DNA from: Seohaeicola zhoushanensis
GTDB lineage: Bacteria > Pseudomonadota > Alphaproteobacteria > Rhodobacterales > Rhodobacteraceae
Direction: 5' to 3'
Assembly (NCBI RefSeq): GCF_014656415.1
Contig: NZ_BNCJ01000001.1
Location: forward strand, 62,001-126,000
Length of the DNA stretch: 64,000 nucleotides
Shown here: positions 35,392 through 43,296 of the stretch, in pieces
Layout of the letters: every line of letters begins with the position of its first letter
How positions within the stretch are numbered: position 1 is the stretch's first letter
Notes under the pieces: generated by a model
Seen by the model: the letters and a program-made list of their open reading frames with translations, nothing else
The model's database searches: none
Told to the model about the DNA's origin: nothing
Position numbers and translations under genes: made by a program

Positions 35392-35643
35392 TCACCTGTG
35401 GGGATCGGCAACCGGCTGCGGGGGCACGGACATGCGAGGCTGGTCCGGGGCCTGCCGCCTGGCGCAATGCGCGACGCCGGCAAGCAGAATGATCGTCACC
35501 GCGCCCGCAAGGGAATGTGCCAACAGCGACAGCCAGATGCCCTGCCCTGCAAGAAGCGCCACCAAGCCCGCGGCCATGCCCGCGAAAGTACCGAGAATCA
35601 CCAATCCGATCACTGCGATCAACCTTGCAAGCAGATCTCCCAA
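35392..35643 (-). CDS. Small membrane protein, 83 aa
   Basis: Two hydrophobic spans (LIAVIGLVILGTFAGMAAGLVALLAG and LSLLAHSLAGAVTIILLAGVA) followed by a short Pro/Arg-rich tail. Same strand as, and 67 bases upstream of, the VanZ-like gene, so possibly in one transcript. No family is recognised. The 250 bases beyond its start, up to the next gene, hold only a probable promoter region shared by divergent genes; no clear element was found. Confidence 0.65.
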   Translation of the reverse strand: MGDLLARLIAVIGLVILGTFAGMAAGLVALLAGQGIWLSLLAHSLAGAVTIILLAGVAHCARRQAPDQPRMSVPPQPVADPHR

Positions 35644-35895
35644 CCGGGCGAAGGCGCAGCAGCACGAACGCCCGTAAGGCAGTCTGGCACAAGGTTCCTA
35701 ATGCGCGGTTTACGCCCTGGCCTGTGTTTTCGCGCTCTGCCAGTGGCGGCGAGACCGGTAACACTGACGTAAAGCATCCCTTTACCCCGCGCCGCTTTGC
35801 CTACATCAAAAAGGGGACCGGCGGCCCGACGTGTCGGATCGCATTTCACGCCCGACCCTGCGGGCACAGCCTGACCAACACGAGGAACGCGAGAG

Positions 35896-36594
35896 ATGAC
35901 CTCCACCCTGTTCGACCTGCCCAAGCCCGTGACCCTGCCGGTCAAGGGCGAGACCGAAGACTATCCGATCCACCGGATCTTCTGCGTCGGGCGCAACTAT
36001 GCCGCCCATGCCGCCGAGATGGGTTTCGAGGTTGACCGCGAGGCGCCGTTCTACTTCACCAAGTCGCCGGCGAGCGCGGTGCTGACCGGGGCGAGCGTGC
36101 CCTATCCGCCGGGAACCAAGAACTATCACCACGAGATGGAACTGGTCATCGCCATCGGCAAGCCGGTGTTCCGCGCCTCGAAGGAAGCGGCGAAGGCGGC
36201 GATCTGGGCCTATGGCTGCGGCCTCGACATGACCCGGCGCGACCTGCAGATCGCCTCGCGCGAGAAGCAGCGCCCCTGGGACCTGGGCAAGGATGTCGAG
36301 CAGAGCGCGGTGCTGTCCCGGCTGACCAGGGCCGAGGAGTTCGGCGAGATCGGCCCGCAGCGCATCCACCTCGAGGTCAACGGCGCGGTCAAGCAGGACG
36401 CGACGCTGAACGAGCTGATCTGGAAGCTGGACGAGATCGTGATGGACCTGTCGAAGTTCTACCACCTGGTTCCGGGCGATCTCATCATGACCGGCACCCC
36501 CGCCGGGGTCGGCCCGGTGACGGCTGGCGACAAGATCACCGGCGGCATCGACGGGCTCGACCCGATCGAACTGACGATCACTGCCGCGGAATAG
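35896..36594 (+). CDS. Fumarylacetoacetate hydrolase family protein
   Basis: 232 residues, a compact single-domain FAH-fold enzyme. Metal ligands: Glu80 and Glu82 in YHHEMELVIAIGKP, and Asp111 in GLDMTRRDLQ; the family motif IMTGTPAGVGP is near residue 200. The short bacterial form acts on acyl-pyruvates (for example fumarylpyruvate in gentisate breakdown or acylpyruvate/oxaloacetate). It lies directly upstream of the aromatic-acid island but has two terminators behind it and no BoxR-type operator before it, so it is probably a separate unit. Confidence 0.88.
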   Translation: MTSTLFDLPKPVTLPVKGETEDYPIHRIFCVGRNYAAHAAEMGFEVDREAPFYFTKSPASAVLTGASVPYPPGTKNYHHEMELVIAIGKPVFRASKEAAKAAIWAYGCGLDMTRRDLQIASREKQRPWDLGKDVEQSAVLSRLTRAEEFGEIGPQRIHLEVNGAVKQDATLNELIWKLDEIVMDLSKFYHLVPGDLIMTGTPAGVGPVTAGDKITGGIDGLDPIELTITAAE

Positions 36595-36615
36595 GCGCGA
36601 GACCCCGAACGGAGA

Positions 36616-36682
36616 CCCCGGCCAGGCGGCCGGGGCGCGGTGGGCTCGCGCCTGAAGACAGCGGGCGGCTGCGGCCCGCTGT
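36616..36682 (+). terminator. Two tandem hairpins after the FAH-family gene
   Basis: First hairpin: 8-bp stem CCCCGGCC/GGCCGGGG (36616-36623 with 36628-36635), loop AGGC. Second: 9-bp stem ACAGCGGGC/GCCCGCTGT (36658-36666 with 36674-36682), loop of 7. Neither has a long T-run, but both are strong and separate this gene from the BoxR-type promoter that follows. Confidence 0.65.
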
Positions 36683-36765
36683 CGCAAGATCGTTATGAAG
36701 TATAACTATCTTGCCGAATCGGGAGGATTCTGTAATCTCCTGCAGCAAAATACTTGCGACCAAAT

Positions 36766-36798
36766 TGCATTATAGTCCATAATGAGCACTATAATGCC
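36766..36798 (+). promoter_or_regulatory. Tandem BoxR-type operators in front of dctP
   Basis: Two copies of the TGCA-N6-TGCA pattern with one mismatch each: TGCA-TTATAG-TCCA at 36766-36779 and AGCA-CTATAA-TGCC at 36785-36798, starts 19 bases apart. The second contains TATAAT (36790-36795), a good -10 element, and a TTGCAT at 36765-36770 could serve as -35 though the spacing (19) is long. The same motif recurs before the benzoate-CoA ligase, boxC and boxR genes. It ends 26 bases before the dctP ATG. Identification as BoxR sites is by analogy to the TGCA-N6-TGCA sites described for BoxR of Azoarcus. Confidence 0.78.
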
Positions 36799-36824
36799 TA
36801 AAAAAGGTCAGAGGGAGGACTCAC

Positions 36825-37859
36825 ATGACCAAAAGAAGAACGGTCCTTGGACTGTTGGGTGGTGCTGCCATCGGCGCACTGGCCGCATCGGCTGCCTTCG
36901 CGCAGGAGGTGACGCTCAAGCTTCACCAGTTCCTGCCGGCGCAGGCCAACGTTCCGAAACTCGTGCTCGATGTCTGGGCCGACAACGTCGAGAAGGACTC
37001 GGGCGGGCGCATCAAGGTCGAGCGTTATCCGTCGATGCAGCTGGGCGGCAAGCCGCCGGAGCTGATGGACCAGGCCATCGACGGCGTGGCCGACATCGTC
37101 TGGACGGTGGTGGGCTATACCCCCGGCCGCTTCCCGACCACCGAGGTCTTCGAGCTTCCCTTCATCATGACCAATGCGCGGGCCGTGAGCCATGCCTATT
37201 GGGACATGTTCGAGAAGCACATGAAGGACGACGAGTTCAAGGACGTCCACATCCTCGGCACCTGGGTGCACGGCCCCGGCATGATCCACACCAAGGATCC
37301 GGTCGAACAGCCGTCCGACCTGCAGGGCATGAAGATCCGTGGCGGCGGCCGCTCGGTGAACTCGCTGCTGACCAAGCTGGGCGCGACCCCGGTGGGGATG
37401 CCGGTTCCGGCGGTCTCGGAGGGCCTGTCCAAGGGCGTGATCGACGGCACCACCATTCCGTGGGAAGTCACCACCTCGCTCAAGGTTCCGGAACTGGTCA
37501 CCAACCATACCGAGTTCGAGGGCAAGGCGCTCTACACGCTGACCTTCGTGCTGGCGATGAACAAGGCCAAATACGAAAGCCTGCCGGATGACCTCAAGGC
37601 GGTAATCGACAAGAACTCGGGCGCCGAGTTCTCGGTCTTCGCGGGCGGCACCCAAGCCGATGCCGACGGACCGGCGCGTCAGATCGCGGTGGACCTGGGC
37701 AACAACATCATCACCATCCCGGCCGACCAGACCGAGGAATGGCGCAAGCTTTCCCAGCCGATCTACGACGAGTGGGTCGCTGACATGAATGCTCGCGGCA
37801 AGGACGGCAAGGCGCTTCTGGAAGAAGCGCAGATGCTGATCGAGAAATACTCCAAGTAA
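36825..37859 (+). CDS. dctP: TRAP transporter substrate-binding protein (DctP family)
   Basis: 344 residues with a signal peptide (KRRTVLGLLGGAAIGALAASAAFA) that has two Arg and may use Tat or Sec. The mature protein shows the DctP pattern: LKLHQFLPAQANVPKLVLDVWADNV, a central PSDLQGMKIRGGGRS with the conserved carboxylate-binding Arg, and VTNHTEFEGKALYTLTFVLAMN. It binds an organic acid in the periplasm and delivers it to the DctQM pump. The neighbouring box genes and the operators upstream suggest benzoate or another aromatic acid. AGGGAGG precedes the start. Confidence 0.92.
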   Translation: MTKRRTVLGLLGGAAIGALAASAAFAQEVTLKLHQFLPAQANVPKLVLDVWADNVEKDSGGRIKVERYPSMQLGGKPPELMDQAIDGVADIVWTVVGYTPGRFPTTEVFELPFIMTNARAVSHAYWDMFEKHMKDDEFKDVHILGTWVHGPGMIHTKDPVEQPSDLQGMKIRGGGRSVNSLLTKLGATPVGMPVPAVSEGLSKGVIDGTTIPWEVTTSLKVPELVTNHTEFEGKALYTLTFVLAMNKAKYESLPDDLKAVIDKNSGAEFSVFAGGTQADADGPARQIAVDLGNNIITIPADQTEEWRKLSQPIYDEWVADMNARGKDGKALLEEAQMLIEKYSK

Positions 37860-37879
37860 GGCAGATCAACTGCTGATTT

Positions 37880-37904
37880 CGGGCCGTGCCCAGTGCACGG
37901 CCCG
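37880..37904 (+). terminator. Intercistronic hairpin between dctP and dctQ
   Basis: A 10-bp perfect stem (37880-37889 with 37895-37904), loop CCAGT. Lying 21 bases after the dctP stop inside the operon, it probably stabilises or partly terminates the message so that binding protein is made in excess of membrane subunits. Confidence 0.65.
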
Positions 37905-37937
37905 TCACCCCGGACAACGTCCGGGAAGGGAGGGGCT

Positions 37938-38516
37938 ATGTATAAATTCATGCTCGGCTTCAGCCGGTTCATGACCATGCTCGGCGGGCTGGTCCTGGTC
38001 GTGCTGATCTTCATCACCGGCATCTCGATTGCCGGACGCCTGCTCAACGGCTTCTTCCACGGCGCCTTCATGAAGGCCGTCGCCCCGGATTTCGCCGCCT
38101 GGATGATCGCCATCGGGGTCGGCCCGATCAGCGGCGACTTCGAACTGGTCGAGGCCGGGATGGCCTTTGCCGTCTTCGCCTTCCTGCCGCTGTGCCAGAT
38201 CACCGCCGGCCATGCGAGCGTCGACATCTTCGCGAGCTTCCTGCCGCGCGGCGTCAACCGCTTCCTGCGCATGGCGATCGAGGTGATCTTCGCGGTGGTC
38301 CTCATCGCAATCGCCATCCAGCTCTACAGCGGGATGACCGACAAGCTGAAGAACGGCGAGACCTCCTTCCTGCTCGCCTACCCGGTCTGGTGGGCCTATG
38401 CGCTGAGCCTCTTCGGGGCCGTCGCCGCCGCCATTGTCGGGGTCTACATGGGCGCGGTCCGCGTCACCGAGTTCCTGACCCGCCGCATCATCGTCATCGA
38501 CGGAAACGAGGGCTGA
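37938..38516 (+). CDS. dctQ: TRAP transporter small permease (DctQ family)
   Basis: 192 residues from the ATG at 37938 with AGGGAGGGG just upstream; the longer frame would add unlikely residues over the hairpin. Four membrane spans, the first MTMLGGLVLVVLIFITGISIAGR, with PLCQITAGHASVDIFAS between spans, as usual in DctQ. The subunit pairs with DctM in the sodium-driven TRAP carrier. It ends 4 bases before dctM. Confidence 0.9.
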   Translation: MYKFMLGFSRFMTMLGGLVLVVLIFITGISIAGRLLNGFFHGAFMKAVAPDFAAWMIAIGVGPISGDFELVEAGMAFAVFAFLPLCQITAGHASVDIFASFLPRGVNRFLRMAIEVIFAVVLIAIAIQLYSGMTDKLKNGETSFLLAYPVWWAYALSLFGAVAAAIVGVYMGAVRVTEFLTRRIIVIDGNEG

Positions 38517-38520
38517 TTAC

Positions 38521-40011
38521 ATGAGCGATCTTGCCATTGGCATCTGGTCCTTCCCCGCGCTGCTGCTGCTGATCTTCCTGCGCGTGCCCATCGGGCTGGC
38601 GATGTTCGTCACTGCCTTTGTCGGGCTGTGGCTGACGCAGGGCATCGACTTCCCGCTGCTGCGGATGAAGAACGAGGTCTTCTCGACCTTCGGCAGCTAT
38701 TCCCTTTCCATCGTGCCGATGTTCCTGCTGATGGGCCATTTCGCCACGCTGGGCGGCATGTCCACGGCGCTGTTCAAGGCGGCCGAGGGCTTTCTCGGCC
38801 ACCGCAAGGGCGGCGTCGCCATGGCCGCCATCGGCGCCTGCGCGGGCTTCGGGTCGATCTGCGGTTCGTCGCTGGCCACCGCCGCCACCATGGGCCGGGT
38901 CGCCCTGCCCGAGCTGCGCCAGTATGGCTATGCCGGCGGTTTCTCGACCGCGACGCTGGCCGCCGGCGGCACGCTGGGCATCCTGATCCCGCCCTCGGTG
39001 GTGCTGGTGATCTATGCCATCCTGACCGAGCAGAACATCGCCAAGCTGTTCCTCGCCGCCTTCATTCCGGGCGTGCTGGCGGCCATCGGCTATGTCATCG
39101 CGATCTCGGTCTATGTCCGCCTCTACCCCGACAGCGCGGGCACCCGCCCGCCGGTTCCGATGGCCCAGCGCTTCCGCGCGCTGCTCGACGTCTGGCCGGT
39201 GCTGCTGGTCTTCGGGCTGGTGGTCGGCGGCATCTATCTCGGCTGGTTCTCTCCGACCGAAGGCGCGGCCGTCGGCGCGCTTGGCACCGGGGCGATCGCC
39301 TTCCTCAACGGGGGGCTGACCCGCAAGTCGCTGGTCGACAGCTTCATCGTCACCGGCCGCTCCAGCGCGATGATCTTCTTCATCATCCTCGGCGCCGCCT
39401 TCTACAACGGCTTCCTCGCCATCACCAAGCTGCCCGACGCGCTGGTCGAGTTCATCCTGGCGCAGGGCTATGCCCCGCTGACCGTGCTGATCGTGATCCT
39501 GGTGTTCTACCTGATCTTCGGCTGCGTGATGGATTCGCTGTCGATGATCCTGCTGACGATCCCGGTGTTCTGGCCGGTGATCCAGTCGCTCGACTTCAAC
39601 ATGGTCTCGCTGGAAACACTGCACGCCCAGCGCGCGATGGAGGCGATCGCGAATGGCGTCGACCTTGCCCAGCCGATGCTCGACTCGATCAAGCAGACCA
39701 TTGCCGACGGCGCGCTGCTGACCAAGGACCAGATCAGCGCGCTTGGCATCCGGGTCAGCCAGGGCATGGCGAACCGCATCGACGAGGAATACACCGCCAT
39801 CTGGTTCGGCATCCTGGTGCTGATCGTGGTCGAGGTCGGCCTGATCACGCCGCCGGTGGGGATGAACCTGTTCATCATCAACTCGATGGACAACAAGACC
39901 CCCATTCTCGAGACCTACAAGGCGGTGATGTTCTTCGTCGCCACCGACCTGATCCGGGTTGCGGTGCTGGTCGCCATACCCGCGATAACCCTGTTCCTTC
40001 TGCCTCTCTAG
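38521..40011 (+). CDS. dctM: TRAP transporter large permease (DctM family)
   Basis: 496 residues with about 12-14 membrane spans. Family features: LLIFLRVPIGLAMFVTAFVG at the start, GGMSTALFKAAEGFLGHRKGG, AGFGSICGSSLATAATMG, and GTLGILIPPSVVLVIYAILTEQ. An unusually polar insert of about 60 residues (near 355-415, LDFNMVSLETLHAQRAMEAI ...) occurs before the last spans; such insertions exist in a subset of DctM proteins. It is the transport channel of the system. Confidence 0.92.
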   Translation: MSDLAIGIWSFPALLLLIFLRVPIGLAMFVTAFVGLWLTQGIDFPLLRMKNEVFSTFGSYSLSIVPMFLLMGHFATLGGMSTALFKAAEGFLGHRKGGVAMAAIGACAGFGSICGSSLATAATMGRVALPELRQYGYAGGFSTATLAAGGTLGILIPPSVVLVIYAILTEQNIAKLFLAAFIPGVLAAIGYVIAISVYVRLYPDSAGTRPPVPMAQRFRALLDVWPVLLVFGLVVGGIYLGWFSPTEGAAVGALGTGAIAFLNGGLTRKSLVDSFIVTGRSSAMIFFIILGAAFYNGFLAITKLPDALVEFILAQGYAPLTVLIVILVFYLIFGCVMDSLSMILLTIPVFWPVIQSLDFNMVSLETLHAQRAMEAIANGVDLAQPMLDSIKQTIADGALLTKDQISALGIRVSQGMANRIDEEYTAIWFGILVLIVVEVGLITPPVGMNLFIINSMDNKTPILETYKAVMFFVATDLIRVAVLVAIPAITLFLLPL

Positions 40012-40040
40012 ACGCCTCGCAATAACCGGAGACCCCCGCG

Positions 40041-40808
40041 ATGACAGAGCCGACCCTTCTGGTGGAAACCGACGGCCGTGTCGCCACGCTGACGATGAAC
40101 CGCCCCGACAAGCGTAACGCCATGTCGGACACGCTGCTGGGCGAACTCGACGCCTTCTTCCGCGCGCCACCCAAGGATGTGCGGGCGGTGATCCTGACCG
40201 GCACGGCGGGGCACTTTTGTTCGGGGCTCGACCTGTCCGAGCATGTCCAGCGCGACGCCGAGGGCACCATGCGGCACTCGCGCCACTGGCACGAGGTGAT
40301 GGACCGCATCCAGTTCAGCGGGCTGCCGGTGATCTCGGCCATGTATGGCGCGGTGATCGGCGGCGGGCTGGAGCTGGCGACCTCGACCCATGTGCGCATC
40401 GCCGAGCCCTCGACGATCTTCCAACTGCCCGAGGGCCGACGCGGGATCTTCGTCGGCGGCGGCGCGACGGTGCGGGTGGGGCGCATCCTGGGCGCGGACC
40501 GGATGATCGAGATGATGCTGACGGGCCGTAAATACGGTGCCGAGGACGGGCTGCGGTTGGGCCTGACGCATTACGCGGTAGGCGAAGGGGAATCGATGGC
40601 GCTGGCCCGCGACCTTGCGAACAAGATCGCCGACAATGCCGGGCTGTCGAATTATGTCATGATCCAGGGCATCGCCCGGATCGAGGACATGTCCAAGGCC
40701 GATGGCCTGTTCACCGAAAGCCTCTGCGCCGCGCTGGCGCAGACCAGCCCGGACGCGGTCGAGGGGCTTGCCGCCTTCCTCGAGAAACGCGCGCCCGCGT
40801 TCCGCTGA
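40041..40808 (+). CDS. Enoyl-CoA hydratase/isomerase (crotonase) family protein
   Basis: 255 residues, single crotonase domain: TMNRPDKRNAMSDTL, the oxyanion-hole segment GHFCSGLDLSEH, and the second one YGAVIGGGLELATSTHVRIAEP. GGAGACCC precedes the start. In a gene pair with a feruloyl-CoA-synthase-like ligase, a hydroxycinnamoyl-CoA hydratase-lyase or a beta-oxidation hydratase is likely; the sequence does not decide. It lies 29 bases after dctM, in the same operon. Confidence 0.88.
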   Translation: MTEPTLLVETDGRVATLTMNRPDKRNAMSDTLLGELDAFFRAPPKDVRAVILTGTAGHFCSGLDLSEHVQRDAEGTMRHSRHWHEVMDRIQFSGLPVISAMYGAVIGGGLELATSTHVRIAEPSTIFQLPEGRRGIFVGGGATVRVGRILGADRMIEMMLTGRKYGAEDGLRLGLTHYAVGEGESMALARDLANKIADNAGLSNYVMIQGIARIEDMSKADGLFTESLCAALAQTSPDAVEGLAAFLEKRAPAFR

Positions 40809-40810
40809 TC

Positions 40811-41275
40811 ATGGCCCCCACCGAAGGCACCGACGCAACGCTCCGCGGCTTCTGCGGCTATGCGATGAAGCGGGCCTTCCTTGGCGTGCAGGCCGATCTG
40901 AACCGGGTGCTGGCGGCCTATGGCCTGCGGATGATGACGTTTTCCGCCCTGGTGGTGATCGTCGACAACCCCGGCCTGCGGCAGGCGCAGCTTTCGGATG
41001 CGCTGGCGGTGGAGCGGCCGAACATGGTGGCCCTGGTGGCCGAACTGGTGAAGGCCGGGCTCATCACGCGCAACCCGGCGCCCGACGACCGGCGCGCTCA
41101 GGCGCTGGAGCCGACAGACAGGGGACGCGCGCTTTGCGCGGAGGCGATAGCTGCGGTGGAGACACATGAGGCGCAGCTGACCCGAGACCTGGACGAGACT
41201 GAACTGCGGGCCCTCATGCGCGCATTGGCGCTGGTAGAGCGAGCCGCGACCGAGGAGGAGACCCGAAATGCCTGA
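40811..41275 (+). CDS. MarR family transcriptional regulator
   Basis: 154 residues with the winged-helix pattern: GLRQAQLSDALAVERPNMVALVAELVKAGLITRNPAPDDRRAQALEPTDRG, in which DDRR is the wing tip. MarR proteins beside hydroxycinnamate ligase genes usually respond to the CoA thioester product. It lies in the TRAP-ligase operon, 2 bases after the crotonase gene, and its end overlaps the ligase start by 8 bases, so it would also be induced with the operon it may control. Confidence 0.9.
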   Translation: MAPTEGTDATLRGFCGYAMKRAFLGVQADLNRVLAAYGLRMMTFSALVVIVDNPGLRQAQLSDALAVERPNMVALVAELVKAGLITRNPAPDDRRAQALEPTDRGRALCAEAIAAVETHEAQLTRDLDETELRALMRALALVERAATEEETRNA

Positions 41276-43067
41276 AGCCGACCTCTATCGACGCCACAGC
41301 GTGCGCCGCGAGGACCGCCCCGACGGAACCGTCCTGCTGACCTCCGGCCACGAGATGTCGCCGGTGGCGCGAGTCTCGGGCGACTGGCTGCACCGCTGGG
41401 CCGAGGAGCGCCCCGGCACCACCTTCCTTGCCGAGCGCAGCGGCCCCGGCTGGCGCGAAGTCTCCTACGCCGAGACGCTCGGCCAGGTGCGGGCGCTGGC
41501 CTCGGCGCTGCTGGCGCGCGGGCTGGGCCCCGACACGCCGATCCTGATCATCTCGGGCAATGGCGTCGACCACGGGCTGCTCTCGCTTGCGGCGCATTAC
41601 GTCGGCATCCCCACAGTGCCCGTGGCCGAACAGTATTCGCTGATCCCCGGCGCCCATGCCCAGCTGAAATACGTGCTGAACCTGATCGACCCGAAGATGG
41701 TCTATGCCGTCGACGGCGCGCGTTTCGCCCAGGCGCTGGCGATGGACGAGATGGCCGGCCGCGAGATCGTGGTCAGCCGCAACCCCGGCCCCGGCCAGAC
41801 CGATTTTGCGGCGCTGCTGAAGGGTGGCGGCGACGATGTCGATGCCGCGGCGGCGCAGGTCGGGCCGGATTCGGTGGTCAAGATCCTGATGACCTCGGGC
41901 TCCACCTCCTCGCCCAAGGGCGTGCTGACCACGCATCGGATGATGTGCGCGAACCAGGCGCAGATCCTCGACGCCCTGCCCTTCCTGATGAAGCGGCCGC
42001 CGCGCATCGTCGACTGGCTGCCCTGGAACCACGTGTTCGGCGGCTCGCACAACTTCAACATGATGCTGGCGAACGGCGGCAGCCTCTATATCGACGAGGG
42101 CAAGCCGGCGAAGGGGCTGGTCGAGAAGTCGGTCGAGAACAACGCGCTGATGAACGGCACCATGGCCTTCAACGTGCCCGTGGGCTTTGCCATGATGCGC
42201 GATGCCATGCGCAGGGACGCCGGGCTGCGGCGGAAATACTTCGAAGACCTCGACATGATCTTCTATGCCGGCGCCTCGCTGCCGCAGGATGTCTGGACCG
42301 ACCTGGAGGACATGGCGACCGAGGTGCGGGGGTCGATCCCGCTGATGAACTCGTCCTGGGGGCTGACCGAGACTGCCCCGGCCTGCCTGATCCAGCACGA
42401 GCCGACCAACCGCTCGGGCATCGTCGGGGTGCCGATGACCGGCGTGACCGTCAAGCTGGTGCCCGACGACGGCACCCGCTTCGAGGTGCGGGTGAAGGGG
42501 CCGAACATCATGACCGGCTACTACCAGGCCCCCGACAAGACCGCCGATGCCTTCGACGAGGAGGGCTATTTCAAGACCGGCGACGCGATGGCCTTTGTCG
42601 ACCCCGAGGACATGACCAAGGGCCTGCGCTTTGACGGGCGCATTTCCGAGGACTTCAAGCTGCTGACCGGCACCTGGGTGCGGGCGGCGCAACTGCGGCT
42701 CGACGCGCTGGCGAAGCTGGTGCCGCTGGCCGCCGACGTGGTGGTGACCGGCGAGGGGCACAACGAGGTGGGCCTGCTGATCGTCCCCGCCGCCGATACC
42801 GCCGGGCGCATGGCGCCCGACAACGGCGCGATGGTGGGTGACGAGGTGCAGGCCGAGATCCGCGTGCGGCTGGCCGAACTGGCCAAGAGCGCGGCCGGGT
42901 CGTCGAACCGGATCACCCGCGCGCTGATCCTGGCCGAGCCGCCCTCGATCGCCGAGGGCGAGATCACCGCCAAGGGCAACCTCAACTTCCGCAAGCTGCT
43001 GACGCGCCGCGCCGACATGCTGGCACGGCTCTACGACAATGATGACCCGGCGGTGATCCGGGTCTGA
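41268..43067 (+). CDS. Feruloyl-CoA synthase-like AMP-dependent acyl-CoA ligase
   Basis: 599 residues, adenylate-forming family. ATP/AMP-binding motif ILMTSGSTSSPKGVLTTHRM at about residues 205-224, WLPWNHVFGGSHNF, and NSSWGLTETAPACL. The pattern of residues and the short C-terminal domain (SNRITRALILAEPPSIAEGE ITAKGNLNFRKLL) match the feruloyl-CoA synthase subgroup. It would activate a hydroxycinnamate or another aromatic acid with CoA. The substrate is not proven by sequence; benzoate activation is more likely done by the next ligase. Confidence 0.85.
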   Translation: MPEADLYRRHSVRREDRPDGTVLLTSGHEMSPVARVSGDWLHRWAEERPGTTFLAERSGPGWREVSYAETLGQVRALASALLARGLGPDTPILIISGNGVDHGLLSLAAHYVGIPTVPVAEQYSLIPGAHAQLKYVLNLIDPKMVYAVDGARFAQALAMDEMAGREIVVSRNPGPGQTDFAALLKGGGDDVDAAAAQVGPDSVVKILMTSGSTSSPKGVLTTHRMMCANQAQILDALPFLMKRPPRIVDWLPWNHVFGGSHNFNMMLANGGSLYIDEGKPAKGLVEKSVENNALMNGTMAFNVPVGFAMMRDAMRRDAGLRRKYFEDLDMIFYAGASLPQDVWTDLEDMATEVRGSIPLMNSSWGLTETAPACLIQHEPTNRSGIVGVPMTGVTVKLVPDDGTRFEVRVKGPNIMTGYYQAPDKTADAFDEEGYFKTGDAMAFVDPEDMTKGLRFDGRISEDFKLLTGTWVRAAQLRLDALAKLVPLAADVVVTGEGHNEVGLLIVPAADTAGRMAPDNGAMVGDEVQAEIRVRLAELAKSAAGSSNRITRALILAEPPSIAEGEITAKGNLNFRKLLTRRADMLARLYDNDDPAVIRV

Positions 43068-43183
43068 TCACTCGGGTTGAATGGTTCGGGAATACCCTTT
43101 GGGCAGTTGCCCAAAGGGGCTGGTGGGGCGCGCGTATTGCTCAAGCGAGGACAACCGCCACAGCCTCGGTCACGAAAGATTTA

Positions 43184-43217
43184 TGCAGTATATTGCCAAT
43201 TTAAGCACTATCATGCA
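43184..43217 (+). promoter_or_regulatory. Tandem BoxR-type operators in front of the benzoate-CoA ligase
   Basis: TGCA-GTATAT-TGCC at 43184-43197 and AGCA-CTATCA-TGCA at 43204-43217, starts 20 bases apart, the same pair geometry as before dctP. The second holds TATCAT (43209-43214), a -10-like hexamer. The start codon of the ligase is 80 bases downstream. Confidence 0.78.
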
Positions 43218-43296
43218 TAAAGCAGCGGAGGAGAAGCATGATTCCCCAAGCCTCAACCGCATTCGGGGGATCAAGACGCGAGGGGAGCCACATCGC

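Noticed and set aside
43081-43296. Longer N-terminus for the benzoate-CoA ligase
   Set aside because: The extra residues would be encoded by the promoter and operator region, and the ATG at 43297 has a better ribosome binding site and gives the normal family length.
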